This document shows positions 7,933 through 16,768 of a DNA stretch of 36,552 nucleotides, piece after piece. A program made the translations under genes and the position numbers. Within the stretch, counting starts at the first letter, position 1; each line of letters starts with the position of its first letter. The stretch is from positions 24,732 through 61,283 of the forward strand of contig PBDV01000025.1 in assembly GCA_002718215.1 (NCBI GenBank), written 5' to 3'. A model generated the notes under the pieces. It saw only the letters and a list, made by a program, of their open reading frames with translations, did not search any database and was not told the DNA's origin. The DNA is from Methanobacteriota archaeon (GTDB lineage: Archaea; Thermoplasmatota; Poseidoniia; Poseidoniales; Thalassarchaeaceae).

Positions 7933-9075
7933 CTAAACTTCTAGCATCCTGTTTAGTGCCAATATTGCATCATCTGATGTGCTTTTGTCTATTTTTATGA
8001 TGTTTCTATCCTCTCCTTGAATTATTGATTCAAGTTGTTCTGCTAGAAATCTCGGGTGAATCATATACATCGTAGAGCAAGGACAAATGGAATCATCCAA
8101 ACAATGAATTTCTTTATCAGGATAGAGTTCGTTGAGTCGTTGAACTAAATTGATTTCAGTTCCAACTCCGATAACTGAGCCAGATGGGGCTTCAGCACAA
8201 TATTTCCTGATGAAATCAGTGGAACCATCTGCATCAGCAGCTGCAACTACTTTAGATTCACATTCTGGATGAACTACAATTAATGCCCCTGGGCATTCTT
8301 CTCGAAGACTCTCAATTTGCTCTACTGTGAATCGTTGATGGACAGAACAATAGCCATGCCATAATACAAAACGAGCTGATTCTAAATCACGAATATCGGG
8401 ATGATTGTTTGGATCCCATACTACCATTTCATCTTCATTAAATCCCATCTTAAATGCAGTATTCCTGCCCAAATGTTGATCAGGAAAAAATAGTACCTTT
8501 CCGCGACCACCTGCTCGATCCAATGCCCACTGAATTACACCCATTGCATTCGTAGATGTGCAAACTATTCCTCCATGATGGCCCACGAATGCCTTCAAGG
8601 CCGCTGAACTATTCATGTATGTTACAGGAACTAGAAAATTATCCTCTTCACTTGCTTTTTCATCAGGGTTTGGCCTTGATTTGGGATCCTGAAGCCCTAG
8701 TTCTTCGATTAATGTGTACCAACAATCTTCAACATCCACTACATTCGCCATATCTGCCATCGAACAACCAGCTCTAGTTGTGGGCATAGAGACAATTTGT
8801 TCATCATTAGTGAGAATATCTGCACTTTCTGCCATAAAATGAACTCCACAAAACACAATATGTTCTGCAGTGCTTTCGGCTGCCATCTTAGATAATGTAA
8901 AGGAATCACCAGTCGCATCTGCATGTTCAACAATTGTATCTCTCTGATAATGGTGACCTAATATCATCACCCTACTCCCCAATTCTTCTTTTGCATCTAT
9001 AATCCTAGATTTGAATGCATCATCGCTTTCAGCCCCATTTATGGAGCAAGAGGTTACAGGCAATCCCAGAGACAT
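7933..9075 (-). CDS. nadA: quinolinate synthase
   Basis: NadA condenses iminoaspartate with dihydroxyacetone phosphate to quinolinate in de novo NAD synthesis and carries a [4Fe-4S] cluster. The sequence shows the signature HHYQRD near the N-terminus. The three expected cluster cysteines are in VFCGVHFM, GIVCTSTNAM and DDSICPCSTM; the last motif has a second Cys two residues on. SMADMA and MGVIQW are further family segments. I chose the ATG at 9075 (a TTG lies two codons upstream at 9081), giving 380 residues, close to the long-form family length. No nadB or nadC is in the window. It is divergent from bud32 across a 56-bp spacer that must hold both promoters. Confidence 0.95.
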   Translation of the reverse strand: MSLGLPVTSCSINGAESDDAFKSRIIDAKEELGSRVMILGHHYQRDTIVEHADATGDSFTLSKMAAESTAEHIVFCGVHFMAESADILTNDEQIVSMPTTRAGCSMADMANVVDVEDCWYTLIEELGLQDPKSRPNPDEKASEEDNFLVPVTYMNSSAALKAFVGHHGGIVCTSTNAMGVIQWALDRAGGRGKVLFFPDQHLGRNTAFKMGFNEDEMVVWDPNNHPDIRDLESARFVLWHGYCSVHQRFTVEQIESLREECPGALIVVHPECESKVVAAADADGSTDFIRKYCAEAPSGSVIGVGTEINLVQRLNELYPDKEIHCLDDSICPCSTMYMIHPRFLAEQLESIIQGEDRNIIKIDKSTSDDAILALNRMLEV

Positions 9076-9131
9076 GGGCAACCATGCGTTAGGCCCGGTG
9101 CATTTGAATCCATCTTCGTCTCCGAGACACC

Positions 9132-9791
9132 ATGGAGGACACGCCCCAATGGGTTTTAGGAGAAATTCTCCATGATGGTGCAGAAGCTAGAACTATCGCA
9201 GGTATATGGTTAGGCACTGATGCAGTAATGAAAATTCGGCGTCCAAAGGGGTACAGACATCCAAGCCTCGATAATTCCCTTACTAAACGACGACTATTTG
9301 CAGAAGCAAGAATTTTGGTTCATCTTTCAAAATCTGGAATTTCGATTCCCGAATTGTTAGACTTTGATGAAAAAACTGCTACATTAGTAATGACACGGTT
9401 GTCTGGTGCACCATTATTCGATATTCTAAGAGATTCTAAGAACCAAGAAAGGATTACACAATTAATGTATTCAACAGGAGAAGAAATTAGAAAATTGCAT
9501 TCATCGGGAGTTTCCCACGGAGATTTAACCACTCACAATTTATTGTGTAACGAAAGTGATACAATTCAAATCATTGATTTTGGATTAGGACGTTTAGCGC
9601 CAGAAATTGAAGCATTGGGCCAAGATCTTCAAGTTCTTTCTGAGTGTCTATCTGCAAGTCATCCCAGTCATGAAAATGCTATGGAACATGTTATCGAAGG
9701 ATATCGGAAAGGAAATGAGAACGGCCCCGATAAAAATGAAATCATAGCTAGATTTGAAGAAATTCGAGGGAGGGTTCGTTATCATGGGTGA
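9132..9791 (+). CDS. bud32: Bud32, kinase/ATPase subunit of the KEOPS complex
   Basis: Bud32 (PRPK) is part of KEOPS, which makes the t6A modification on tRNAs that read ANN codons. The 219-residue protein matches the small archaeal kinase: AVMKIRRPKGYRHPSLD with the ATP lysine at 34, FAEARIL with Glu58, the catalytic loop HGDLTTHN at 129-136 and the metal motif IDFGLG at 148-153. It is a stand-alone gene, not fused to Kae1 as in some euryarchaea, and Kae1 is not in this window. The ATG has no ribosome site and sits close to the divergent nadA start, suggesting leaderless translation. The next gene overlaps by 8 bases. Confidence 0.93.
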   Translation: MEDTPQWVLGEILHDGAEARTIAGIWLGTDAVMKIRRPKGYRHPSLDNSLTKRRLFAEARILVHLSKSGISIPELLDFDEKTATLVMTRLSGAPLFDILRDSKNQERITQLMYSTGEEIRKLHSSGVSHGDLTTHNLLCNESDTIQIIDFGLGRLAPEIEALGQDLQVLSECLSASHPSHENAMEHVIEGYRKGNENGPDKNEIIARFEEIRGRVRYHG

Positions 9792-10404
9792 TGAAAATAC
9801 TATTCTTTTTTTCACCTCAAATAAAGGTAAAATTGCCGAAGCAAAAGCAATTTTGAAGCCATATGGAATTAACGTAGAACCATTTGATTCGTTAATTGAA
9901 ATCAATGAAATACAATCAGCAAATCTTGAGGATGTAGCAGCAGACAAATTAACGAAAGCGATCGCAAATAATCACTCAAGAAATATTTTGGCCGTTATGG
10001 TAGAAGATGCTGGATTTTTCATAGATGAATTTGAGGGGTTTCCAGGTGTTTATTCATCCTATGTCCACAAAACATTAGGAATAAATGGAGTTCTACGCTC
10101 ATTGGTAGGAATAGAAAACAGATGTGCATCCTTTAGATGTGTAATTGGAATGCATATCGGTAGAAGAAATCTTTTCTTTACTGGTGAATGTAAAGGAACT
10201 GTATCAAGTGAAGTTCGTGGAAAGAATGGTTTCGGATACGACCCCATTTTCATTCCAAATGAAGGAGACGGTAGAACATTTGCTGAAATGAATTTGGAAG
10301 AGAAGGGGCAAATATCTCATAGAACAAAGGCCATCGACGCTTTCAAGGCACATTTTGATGAATTCAAACAATCGCCAACCTCAAACCACAGGAATGGGTC
10401 GTAA
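9784..10404 (+). CDS. rdgB: XTP/dITP diphosphatase (HAM1/RdgB family)
   Basis: This enzyme hydrolyses non-canonical purine triphosphates (ITP, dITP, XTP) and keeps them out of nucleic acids. Motifs visible from the ATG at 9784 are TSNKGKIAEAK (phosphate binding), VEDAGFFIDEFEGFPGVYS (substrate and metal site), GKNGFGYDPIF and SHRTKAIDAF. The frame is open 30 bases further upstream (ATG 9754), but the family normally begins just before the strand ILFFTSNKGK, so 9784 is preferred. That start overlaps the bud32 stop by 8 bases. Bud32 and this diphosphatase sit together in many archaea, which supports both calls. Confidence 0.94.
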   Translation: MGDENTILFFTSNKGKIAEAKAILKPYGINVEPFDSLIEINEIQSANLEDVAADKLTKAIANNHSRNILAVMVEDAGFFIDEFEGFPGVYSSYVHKTLGINGVLRSLVGIENRCASFRCVIGMHIGRRNLFFTGECKGTVSSEVRGKNGFGYDPIFIPNEGDGRTFAEMNLEEKGQISHRTKAIDAFKAHFDEFKQSPTSNHRNGS

Positions 10405-10420
10405 GGAAAGGAGGCAGGAC

Positions 10421-11251
10421 ATGGCAGGTTTCTCTAGACTAATGCTCTGGATGATTCTATTCATTGGAGGTGTTGGATTCCTGACACTAAGAGGAGCCTT
10501 AGAAGAAAATGCCCAATTTGGTGTTGCTGGAGGACTTTTGGTTCTCCTAGCATTCCTTATGTTTACTGGTGGAAATCCTGCCCCTCCCCCAATTAGAAAA
10601 CAAACAAAGAAGGTTGATGTTTCTGTTGAAAATGGAGAAGAGGAGGAAGATGAAGAACCTGTTCCAGTAAGTAGAACAAGAGGCGTTGATGTTATTACTC
10701 CAGAAGTAGAAACCGTCGAAAATGAAGACATTGTAGAAGTAGAAGTAATGTTGGATGATGTTGTTGAAGCAAAAGAGTATGTTGTAGAAGTGGATGCTCA
10801 GTCAATGTTGGAAACTGAAATTGATAGTGTAGTGATTAATCGGAGAGAGTCACAAAAAGAAATTAGAGATGGAATTGAAAAACGTCGTAGAAAGCAATTA
10901 GCTAAGATTAGAGGGGATACCTTGCGTTCTCGATATGAAAATGATCCTAGAGAGAATCTACAAGAAATTCTCAAAACATCAAATGAAATTCAGGTATTAG
11001 ATGAACCTGAGAACCCTCCTCCAGGTCACCCATATGGGCGCGTGCTAATTCGAATTGATGAGAATAAAATTCTCAGACTCCGAGTCCCATTAGATGTGGG
11101 CCTTAGAGTTGCAGAAAGTGAACCTGAACCTCTACCTGGTTTAGGCGATCTACCGCCTCCTCCTCTTCCGGGTGAAATCGGCGATCTACCGCCTCCTCCT
11201 CTTCCGGGTGAAATCGGTGATTTACCACCTCCTCCTGGCCCAAACTTGTGA
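10421..11251 (+). CDS. membrane-anchored acidic protein with proline-rich C-terminal repeats
   Basis: I do not recognise the family. From the ATG at 10421 the protein has 276 residues. That ATG has a strong ribosome site (AAGGAGG, 10408-10414) and is preferred over upstream ATGs at 10355 and 10394, which overlap rdgB. Two hydrophobic helices (about residues 7-22 and 32-51) are followed by a Glu/Asp-rich stretch, a basic helical segment (RRKQLAKIRGD) and a small conserved-looking region (PPPGHPYGRVLIRIDENKILRLRVPL). The C-terminus is a proline-rich repeat (12-residue unit GDLPPPPLPGEI). The bulk should be cytoplasmic if both helices form a hairpin. The role is unknown. Confidence 0.75.
   Translation: MAGFSRLMLWMILFIGGVGFLTLRGALEENAQFGVAGGLLVLLAFLMFTGGNPAPPPIRKQTKKVDVSVENGEEEEDEEPVPVSRTRGVDVITPEVETVENEDIVEVEVMLDDVVEAKEYVVEVDAQSMLETEIDSVVINRRESQKEIRDGIEKRRRKQLAKIRGDTLRSRYENDPRENLQEILKTSNEIQVLDEPENPPPGHPYGRVLIRIDENKILRLRVPLDVGLRVAESEPEPLPGLGDLPPPPLPGEIGDLPPPPLPGEIGDLPPPPGPNL
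11144..11251 (+). repeat. 36-bp in-frame tandem repeat coding a proline-rich tail
   Basis: Two identical 36-bp units lie at 11144-11179 and 11180-11215, followed by a diverged third unit that runs to the stop. Each encodes GDLPPPPLPGEI; the last reads GDLPPPPGPNL. The exact nucleotide identity of units one and two implies recent duplication. Such tails can bind proline-recognising domains or act as flexible spacers. Copy number may vary between strains. Confidence 0.9.
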
Positions 11252-11307
11252 AATTATTTCATCTTAAGTAGCAATGATGCTATGTAGCGAGTACACATCG
11301 AGCGTTC

Positions 11308-12141
11308 ATGGCCGAGCGACCTGATGTTGACGAACTTACCATCGAAGAATACCCCTCTAATGATGGGATTATAATCATGGCAACTGTAAATCGTCCTGAA
11401 AAATTGAATGCACTAAACTTAGCAGTTAAAGAAGCCATCAAGTCACTCTGTACATGGGCTCAAGACTCGGAAAAAGTTAGAGTGATTGTTTTTCGAGGTG
11501 CATCTCCACTCCCGCCCCCTGAAGGAAAAAGGCAGAAGCCACATGCATTTGTCGCTGGAGCAGATGTCAGTGAATTCGTTGGAAAGGATAGTGTTGGGAT
11601 TCGCCCTGAATTTGAAGATAATGTATGGGAAGCTGTTTGGAAACTGCGAAAACCAACAATTGCTCTAATCGATGGTTATGCATTGGGTGGAGGAAGTGAG
11701 CTTGCCCTTTCTTGCGACATCAGAATATCTACAAAAAGATCGATGTTTGGGACCCCTGAAATTAATCTTGGACTTATTCCAGGTGGAGGGGGTACGCAAA
11801 GGCTGACTTGGCTTGTAGGTTATGGGAAGGCCATGGAGATGATAATGGGAGGAGAAATGGTTGATGGCGAAGAAGCATATCGAATAGGAATGGTAAATCA
11901 TATCGTTGAACCTGATGATTTGTTAACTAAAGGAATGGAAATTGCAAATAATTTGGCATCAAAGTCTCCTCTAACTATTCAGATTGCTAAACAATCTGTT
12001 AGAACTGCTTTAGATAATCCAATTAGTGATGGGATTCTCTTGGAACACAACATGTTTGTTGATTTGTTCGATACTAAGGACAAGGAAATTGGAGTTGGGG
12101 CATTCATGGAAAGAGGTAAGCCCGAGTGGACTGGGGAGTGA
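11308..12141 (+). CDS. enoyl-CoA hydratase/isomerase (crotonase family)
   Basis: This 277-residue protein should hydrate trans-2-enoyl-CoA or catalyse a related CoA reaction. The crotonase landmarks are present: the oxyanion-hole segments AFVAGADVSEF and GYALGGGSELALSCDIR, and FGTPEINLGLIPGGGGTQRL. Both glutamates used by true hydratases (the GGGSELA and TPEI positions) are conserved. A short proline-rich insertion (about residues 69-80, PLPPPEGKRQKP) precedes the first motif and is unusual. The ATG sits in the leaderless-like context GTTCATGGCC. The stop overlaps the start of the ABC ATPase by 4 bases. A second, more distant paralogue lies at 33052. The substrate is undetermined. Confidence 0.9.
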   Translation: MAERPDVDELTIEEYPSNDGIIIMATVNRPEKLNALNLAVKEAIKSLCTWAQDSEKVRVIVFRGASPLPPPEGKRQKPHAFVAGADVSEFVGKDSVGIRPEFEDNVWEAVWKLRKPTIALIDGYALGGGSELALSCDIRISTKRSMFGTPEINLGLIPGGGGTQRLTWLVGYGKAMEMIMGGEMVDGEEAYRIGMVNHIVEPDDLLTKGMEIANNLASKSPLTIQIAKQSVRTALDNPISDGILLEHNMFVDLFDTKDKEIGVGAFMERGKPEWTGE

Positions 12142-12908
12142 ATCCCTTGTCTGAATATCTAGTTGAAGCAGAAGGATTAGCTAAAAGATTCGGGGACTTT
12201 GTAGCATTACAGCCTCTTGATGTAAAAGTAAAGGCAGGAGAATTCTTTGGTGTCTTCGGACCTAATGGGGCATGAAAATCCACATTTATTCGTTTGCTAA
12301 CTGGCCAACTGCGACCAACTGCAGGTACTGCAAAGGTTTTGGACATTAATGTGGAAAAAAAACCGAGATTGGTGAAAGCAAATATTGGGATTGTTCCTGA
12401 ATCCGAATCCCCTCCTTCATACCTTACTGCCTCTGAATTTCTTGAATTTGTTGCTCGTCTAAGAAAGGTAGACGATTCCAAAGAGAAAGTAAATTATTGG
12501 CTAGACTGGTTTGGAATGTCAGATAAAGCAGGCACACTTTGCAAGGATTTGTCTAAAGGTCAACGCCAAAAAGTAATGCTTGCGTCTGCTTTTATTCACG
12601 AACCAAGATTATTATTTCTTGACGAACCATTTGTTAATCTTGACCCAATATATCAAAGAAAATGTAGAGAATTGCTCATGGAACATATTGCAAATGGTGG
12701 TACTATTTTCCTATGTTCACACATTCTAGAAATCGCTGAAAGGTTGTGTACAAGAGTCGCAGTAATTGATCATGGGAGAGTTCTAGCTGCTGGACGAATG
12801 AATGAATTAAGAGACCATGAAAGCGAAACTCTTGAAGATATTTTCATTCGATTAGTAGGGAAATCTATCGATGAAATTGAAGCAGGAAACCAGGCCGAAG
12901 AGGAGTGA
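12138..12908 (+). pseudogene. ABC transporter ATP-binding protein interrupted by an in-frame TGA in Walker A
   Basis: Read from GTG 12138 (overlapping the upstream stop), the frame encodes a 256-residue ABC ATPase of the drug/polysaccharide-export type, apart from one TGA at 12273-12275. The stop falls exactly on the second glycine of Walker A: GPNGA-stop-KST instead of GPNGAGKST. GGA to TGA is one transversion. The rest is intact: LSKGQRQKVMLASA signature, LLFLDEPFVNLDP Walker B and the downstream histidine-like HILEIAERL region. The downstream ATG at 12294 would give 204 residues lacking the P-loop and so an inactive ATPase. Either a sequencing error or a genuine nonsense mutation explains it. 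The open permease gene downstream argues that the operon is not long dead. Confidence 0.85.
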
Positions 12909-14542
12909 TGCCAATGGGCGTTAGAAGGGAAGAGCCGGACCTAATGTCTGCTTTCCCGATTACATTTGTAATGATGTTCAAAGAAGAATGGAGGCAAAAC
13001 GTTGATTTCGCTAAAAGTAGACGAATTTTGTTGTTTCCGGCTTTACTAGGCGTTGTCTCTATGGCATTAACGATTGGACTCAGATTCCTGACTGGTGATG
13101 CAATAACTGGTGTGGATGCTGAAGAATTATCTAGAGAAACTTTCACATTCGATGAATTACGTTCTGGAATACACTTGATGGTTTTTCTTTTTTCCATGGG
13201 AATGGGTACATTCGCATTCTTAGGCCGTTCAATTGTTTCTCAAAGAAGTGGAGGCAAGAACTTCCTTCTTGCTTCACCAGCCATGCAACCTATTGATTTA
13301 CAATCGACTTATCTTGCGTATTATCTCAAAGAAGTCGGTTTCTATATTGTATTGATTCTGACACCAGTAACTATTGGAATGGGACTAGGGATTGCTTCTC
13401 AATCATTTTTGAATATTACAACCCCATTATTATGGACATCCTTAATTCCATTTTTAGTTTGTATTTCTTTAACTATGGCTCAAGGAATAGCAATTTCTTT
13501 CTTTGGTTCTACACTAATGAGTAGAGGGCATCAATGGAATTTCTTAGTTCCAATTATTGGAGCATTTATCGCTTCTATGGTCTATTTTGGAGCAATTCCA
13601 ACTGATAGAGCAATTATTGGATTGTGGGCCCATTCTACTGCTATATTATGGTGGACGCCTTTTGCTTTCATCGGTTGTGCAATTTTAGCCTGGATCTCAG
13701 CAGGTTTGCTTCCGGAAGATTTCGAAGTTCAGATTACCGGAAGAGATGAATTATTTATTCCAGTTTTAGAACGTCTGGATAAAATTGGTATGAAATCAAA
13801 TAGCAGAATCAGGATTCTAATCGCTAAAGAAATTGTAGACGTATTGCGGTCAGGAACTTTATTGAAAATGTTGGGATCTTTTGCTGTACCTCTACTTTTT
13901 CTTCTTCTTCTTGCATGGGGAGCAGATTTTGCTTCATTTCCAATCCCTTTCAATTTACTATCGTATGCCCCCTTTATTGGGTTCTTTGGATTTAATTTCT
14001 ATTCGTGGTTAAATGCCATCGATGCCCCAGACCATCTGAATACAATGCCAGTATCTGTTCCAGAATTATTGCATGCAAAAATTTGGACATATTTTCTCCT
14101 AACTAGTTGGATTGGAATAATTTTCATTTTACTAATGGCACAAATGCTAGATCAATGGGATGATGCTATTTCAGCGATGATAGTAATGCTTGCTAACTCA
14201 ATTTACATAGTATCTCTTTCAGCTTGGTTAATGGGTCTTCGTCCAAACAAAGCAATTTTTGATAGTGGAATAATGGCGAGATTTTGGCTAGCAACTGCCT
14301 TTCCATTAGTTGGCCTATTCCTATTGTCCTGGACTCATGGAGATACCACTTTATTGGAAAATTGGGGGATGCAAGTCTCAACAAGTGGTCTTGATGCAGA
14401 AGCTCAAGCAATCGCTTTGGAAGAGAGGCAAACCACTGATTTAACTGGAATCTTAGGAATTTGTGCAATACTACTCGCACTTTCATTCCTATTCCTTAGG
14501 CTACTATATCGTAAGTGGGGTAGAGCCCCATTTGAAAACTAA
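12908..14542 (+). CDS. ABC-2 type transporter permease
   Basis: A 544-residue integral membrane protein with roughly ten to twelve hydrophobic helices in two blocks: about residues 35-265, then about 315-545. A cytoplasmic linker holding a second amphipathic start (SRIRILIAKEIVDVLRSG) lies between them, so the two halves look like an internal duplication of a six-helix unit. The position directly after an ABC ATPase (TGATG junction at 12906-12910) makes it the partner permease. The N-terminal MMFKEEWRQNVDFAKSRR is typical of ABC-2 exporters. GTG 12905 or ATG 12908 are both possible starts. The substrate is unknown. Confidence 0.85.
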   Translation: MPMGVRREEPDLMSAFPITFVMMFKEEWRQNVDFAKSRRILLFPALLGVVSMALTIGLRFLTGDAITGVDAEELSRETFTFDELRSGIHLMVFLFSMGMGTFAFLGRSIVSQRSGGKNFLLASPAMQPIDLQSTYLAYYLKEVGFYIVLILTPVTIGMGLGIASQSFLNITTPLLWTSLIPFLVCISLTMAQGIAISFFGSTLMSRGHQWNFLVPIIGAFIASMVYFGAIPTDRAIIGLWAHSTAILWWTPFAFIGCAILAWISAGLLPEDFEVQITGRDELFIPVLERLDKIGMKSNSRIRILIAKEIVDVLRSGTLLKMLGSFAVPLLFLLLLAWGADFASFPIPFNLLSYAPFIGFFGFNFYSWLNAIDAPDHLNTMPVSVPELLHAKIWTYFLLTSWIGIIFILLMAQMLDQWDDAISAMIVMLANSIYIVSLSAWLMGLRPNKAIFDSGIMARFWLATAFPLVGLFLLSWTHGDTTLLENWGMQVSTSGLDAEAQAIALEERQTTDLTGILGICAILLALSFLFLRLLYRKWGRAPFEN

Positions 14543-14550
14543 TTGACGGT

Positions 14551-15168
14551 GTGTTCATGAGCGGGTCATTCACATCAGACATTATGTCGGAGGTTCTCGT
14601 GCTTACTGGCCTTCCTGGTTCTGGTAAAAGCGTGGCATCAGCAATCGCAGAAGAAATCGGTATACCCGTTGTGACAATGGGTGATGTTATTCGAAATGAG
14701 ACTGCAAAACGAGGTCTTGAAGCGAATTCAAAAAATATTGGAATGGTGGCGGTTGATCTTCGGACAAAATTCGGAGAAGACATTGTTCTTCGAAAATCGT
14801 GGTCACGTATTTCTGAAGCATTGGAAAATCATCCACTAATTATCATTGATGGAATGAGAAGTTCTGCAGAAGAAAATGCATTGATTGAATTAATGGGAAA
14901 ACGGCCTAAAATACTCGCAATAATTGCCTCTGAAGACGCTCGTAACTCTAGATTAATTGAAAGAAAGCGTTCGGATGATGCGGAAGTAATTGTCGAAAAG
15001 AAAGTGCAAAAACATCACGCAATTTCAGAACGAGATATTAGAGAACGAGGGTGGGGCGTAGAATCATTACTTGAACGGGCAGATTTCCGAATTGAAAATG
15101 AAGATAGTATTGAATCCTTCCGGGAAACTGTCAAAGCACTGTTGGAAGGCCTAAACTACACCGATTGA
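14551..15168 (+). CDS. UPF0200-family P-loop kinase (dephospho-CoA/adenylate kinase-like)
   Basis: This is an archaeal P-loop NTPase of the UPF0200 group, related in fold to dephospho-CoA kinase and adenylate kinase but of unproven substrate. Visible are GLPGSGKS (Walker A), IPVVTMGDVIRNE, a DG-motif IIIDGMRSSAEE, a basic lid region LIERKRSDD and the family segment RDIRERGWGVESLLERADF. A second ATG at 14584 directly before EVLVLTG matches the usual family start better; 14551 adds eleven residues. Dephospho-CoA kinase activity is probably already supplied by the DUF359 domain at 3232, which argues for a different job here. Confidence 0.85.
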   Translation: MFMSGSFTSDIMSEVLVLTGLPGSGKSVASAIAEEIGIPVVTMGDVIRNETAKRGLEANSKNIGMVAVDLRTKFGEDIVLRKSWSRISEALENHPLIIIDGMRSSAEENALIELMGKRPKILAIIASEDARNSRLIERKRSDDAEVIVEKKVQKHHAISERDIRERGWGVESLLERADFRIENEDSIESFRETVKALLEGLNYTD

Positions 15169-15223
15169 AGGCCAAAGGTTATCCCAATCCTCGTGCCTTT
15201 CAGGTACGTTCAGAGGTGGCACC

Positions 15224-16750
15224 ATGGCACGACGAGGGCGGAAGAACCAAGGTCAAGGCCGAAGAAAACAGCAACAATCTCAGTTTGAAGAAATGGACAA
15301 GTACCCCGTTTCTCCTCCTCATTCATTCGCTAGAATTGTTCGAGATTTACGTACTTTGAACCTTATCTATCAAGTAATTGAACCACCACTCAACAAAAAG
15401 GAGACCGAACAAAAAGATCAAATTATGAATATCTTTGTTCAGGCTCTAAATGCAGACATAGAAGAAATTGACGCTGACCCTGTGGCATACCTTCGTGCTG
15501 CTATGGACCAGATTATCAAGTCCTATCGAATGAAAATCAGTAAGAAATCAAGATCCAAGATTTTCTACTATATTCGTAGGGATCTCATTGGTTACGGAAG
15601 AATGGATGTTCTGATGAATGATGCTAATGTAGAAGATATTTCTTTAGACGGTACAAATGTACCTATTTTCGCATACCATAGGAAATTTGAATCAGTAGAA
15701 ACTACAATCGCTTGGCCTACGGATGATGAATTGGAAGCTTATGTGATTAAACTCGCACAACGTTGTGGAAAACATATCTCTGTAGCAGAACCTCTTTTGG
15801 ATGCTACTTTAATGGATGGTTCAAGAATCGTAATGAAGCTAGGTAGAGAAGTTTCTACACGTGGTTCTGCTTTCTGTATTCGACGATTTAGAGAAGACCC
15901 GTTCAGCCCTTGTGATATTGTGGCATTCAGAACAATGACTAGCCTAATGGTTGCATATCTTTGGATCGCATTCCAACAAGGTGTTTCCATGCTATTCGTA
16001 GGAGGTACTGCATCTGGAAAAACCACAACACTAAACGCTATGTGTTTATTCATTCCGTGGCAAATGAAAATCGTAAGTATCGAATCAACACGTGAGGTTA
16101 ACATTCCTCAACCAAACTGGATTCCAGGGTTAACACGGCAAGGATTCGGAGGTGAATCGTCTGAAGGTGAGATTACCGAATTCGAATTGCTCAAGGCAGC
16201 TCTTAGAGAACGACCTGAATACATCATCGTGGGTGAAATACGTGGAGCAGAAGCATACGTACTATTCCAAGCAATGGCTACTGGTCACTGTTCATATTCA
16301 ACTGTACACGCAGACTCAGTGGCCTCACTAGTTCATCGGTTGGAGAATAAACCAATTGATATCCCTCGGGTTCTACTTCCAGCATTGGAAGCAGTTGCAA
16401 TTCAGATTCAGACCAGAATCAATGGCCGGCGTGTTAGACGAACTAAACAAATTGTTGAAATTGTTGGAGTTGATCCTCATAGTCAAGAAGTAATTACAAA
16501 TGAAGTATTCAAGTGGGACCCTTCAAGAGATGATTTTGACTTTAGTGGAAAATCGTATGTTCTAGAAAAGGTGATGGTAAAAATCAACTTTTCTCAAGAA
16601 AAGATGCGGAATGAATTACGAACAAGGAAACGTATCTTAGATTGGATGGTTCTGAATGATATTCGTAAATCCGATCAAGTAGCTCAAATCATTACAGAGT
16701 ATTACGTCCGACCTGACGAAATTCTCGCTCGCGTGGACGGCCTACGCTGA
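15224..16750 (+). CDS. type IV pilus/archaellum-type secretion ATPase (FlaI/PilB/TadA family)
   Basis: A 508-residue hexameric ATPase of the GspE/VirB11 superfamily that should power pilin assembly at the membrane. It has an N-terminal helical domain, then Walker A GGTASGKTTT at 260-269, an Asp/Glu box IVSIESTRE near 283-291, Walker B EYIIVGEIRG at 332-341, and the His box GHCSYSTVHAD at 354-364. The basic, Gln-rich N-terminus (residues 1-20) is unlike core FlaI. It is followed by two platform proteins and two pseudopilin-like genes, so it heads an operon (gap 18 bp to the next). No archaellin, flaH, flaG or flaF is visible, so a pilus or secretion system is more likely than an archaellum, but genes elsewhere cannot be excluded. 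Confidence 0.93.
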   Translation: MARRGRKNQGQGRRKQQQSQFEEMDKYPVSPPHSFARIVRDLRTLNLIYQVIEPPLNKKETEQKDQIMNIFVQALNADIEEIDADPVAYLRAAMDQIIKSYRMKISKKSRSKIFYYIRRDLIGYGRMDVLMNDANVEDISLDGTNVPIFAYHRKFESVETTIAWPTDDELEAYVIKLAQRCGKHISVAEPLLDATLMDGSRIVMKLGREVSTRGSAFCIRRFREDPFSPCDIVAFRTMTSLMVAYLWIAFQQGVSMLFVGGTASGKTTTLNAMCLFIPWQMKIVSIESTREVNIPQPNWIPGLTRQGFGGESSEGEITEFELLKAALRERPEYIIVGEIRGAEAYVLFQAMATGHCSYSTVHADSVASLVHRLENKPIDIPRVLLPALEAVAIQIQTRINGRRVRRTKQIVEIVGVDPHSQEVITNEVFKWDPSRDDFDFSGKSYVLEKVMVKINFSQEKMRNELRTRKRILDWMVLNDIRKSDQVAQIITEYYVRPDEILARVDGLR

Positions 16751-16768
16751 CCTAGAGGAGGCGGAATC

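Noticed and set aside
10381-10731. A 116-residue minus-strand ORF
   Set aside because: It is a Ser/Thr/Pro-rich shadow of the acidic membrane protein gene on the plus strand, which has a strong ribosome site.
12273-12275. Selenocysteine or recoded glycine at the in-frame TGA
   Set aside because: Walker A needs glycine, not selenocysteine, there. Other genes in the window use TGA as a normal stop, so a global recoding is excluded.
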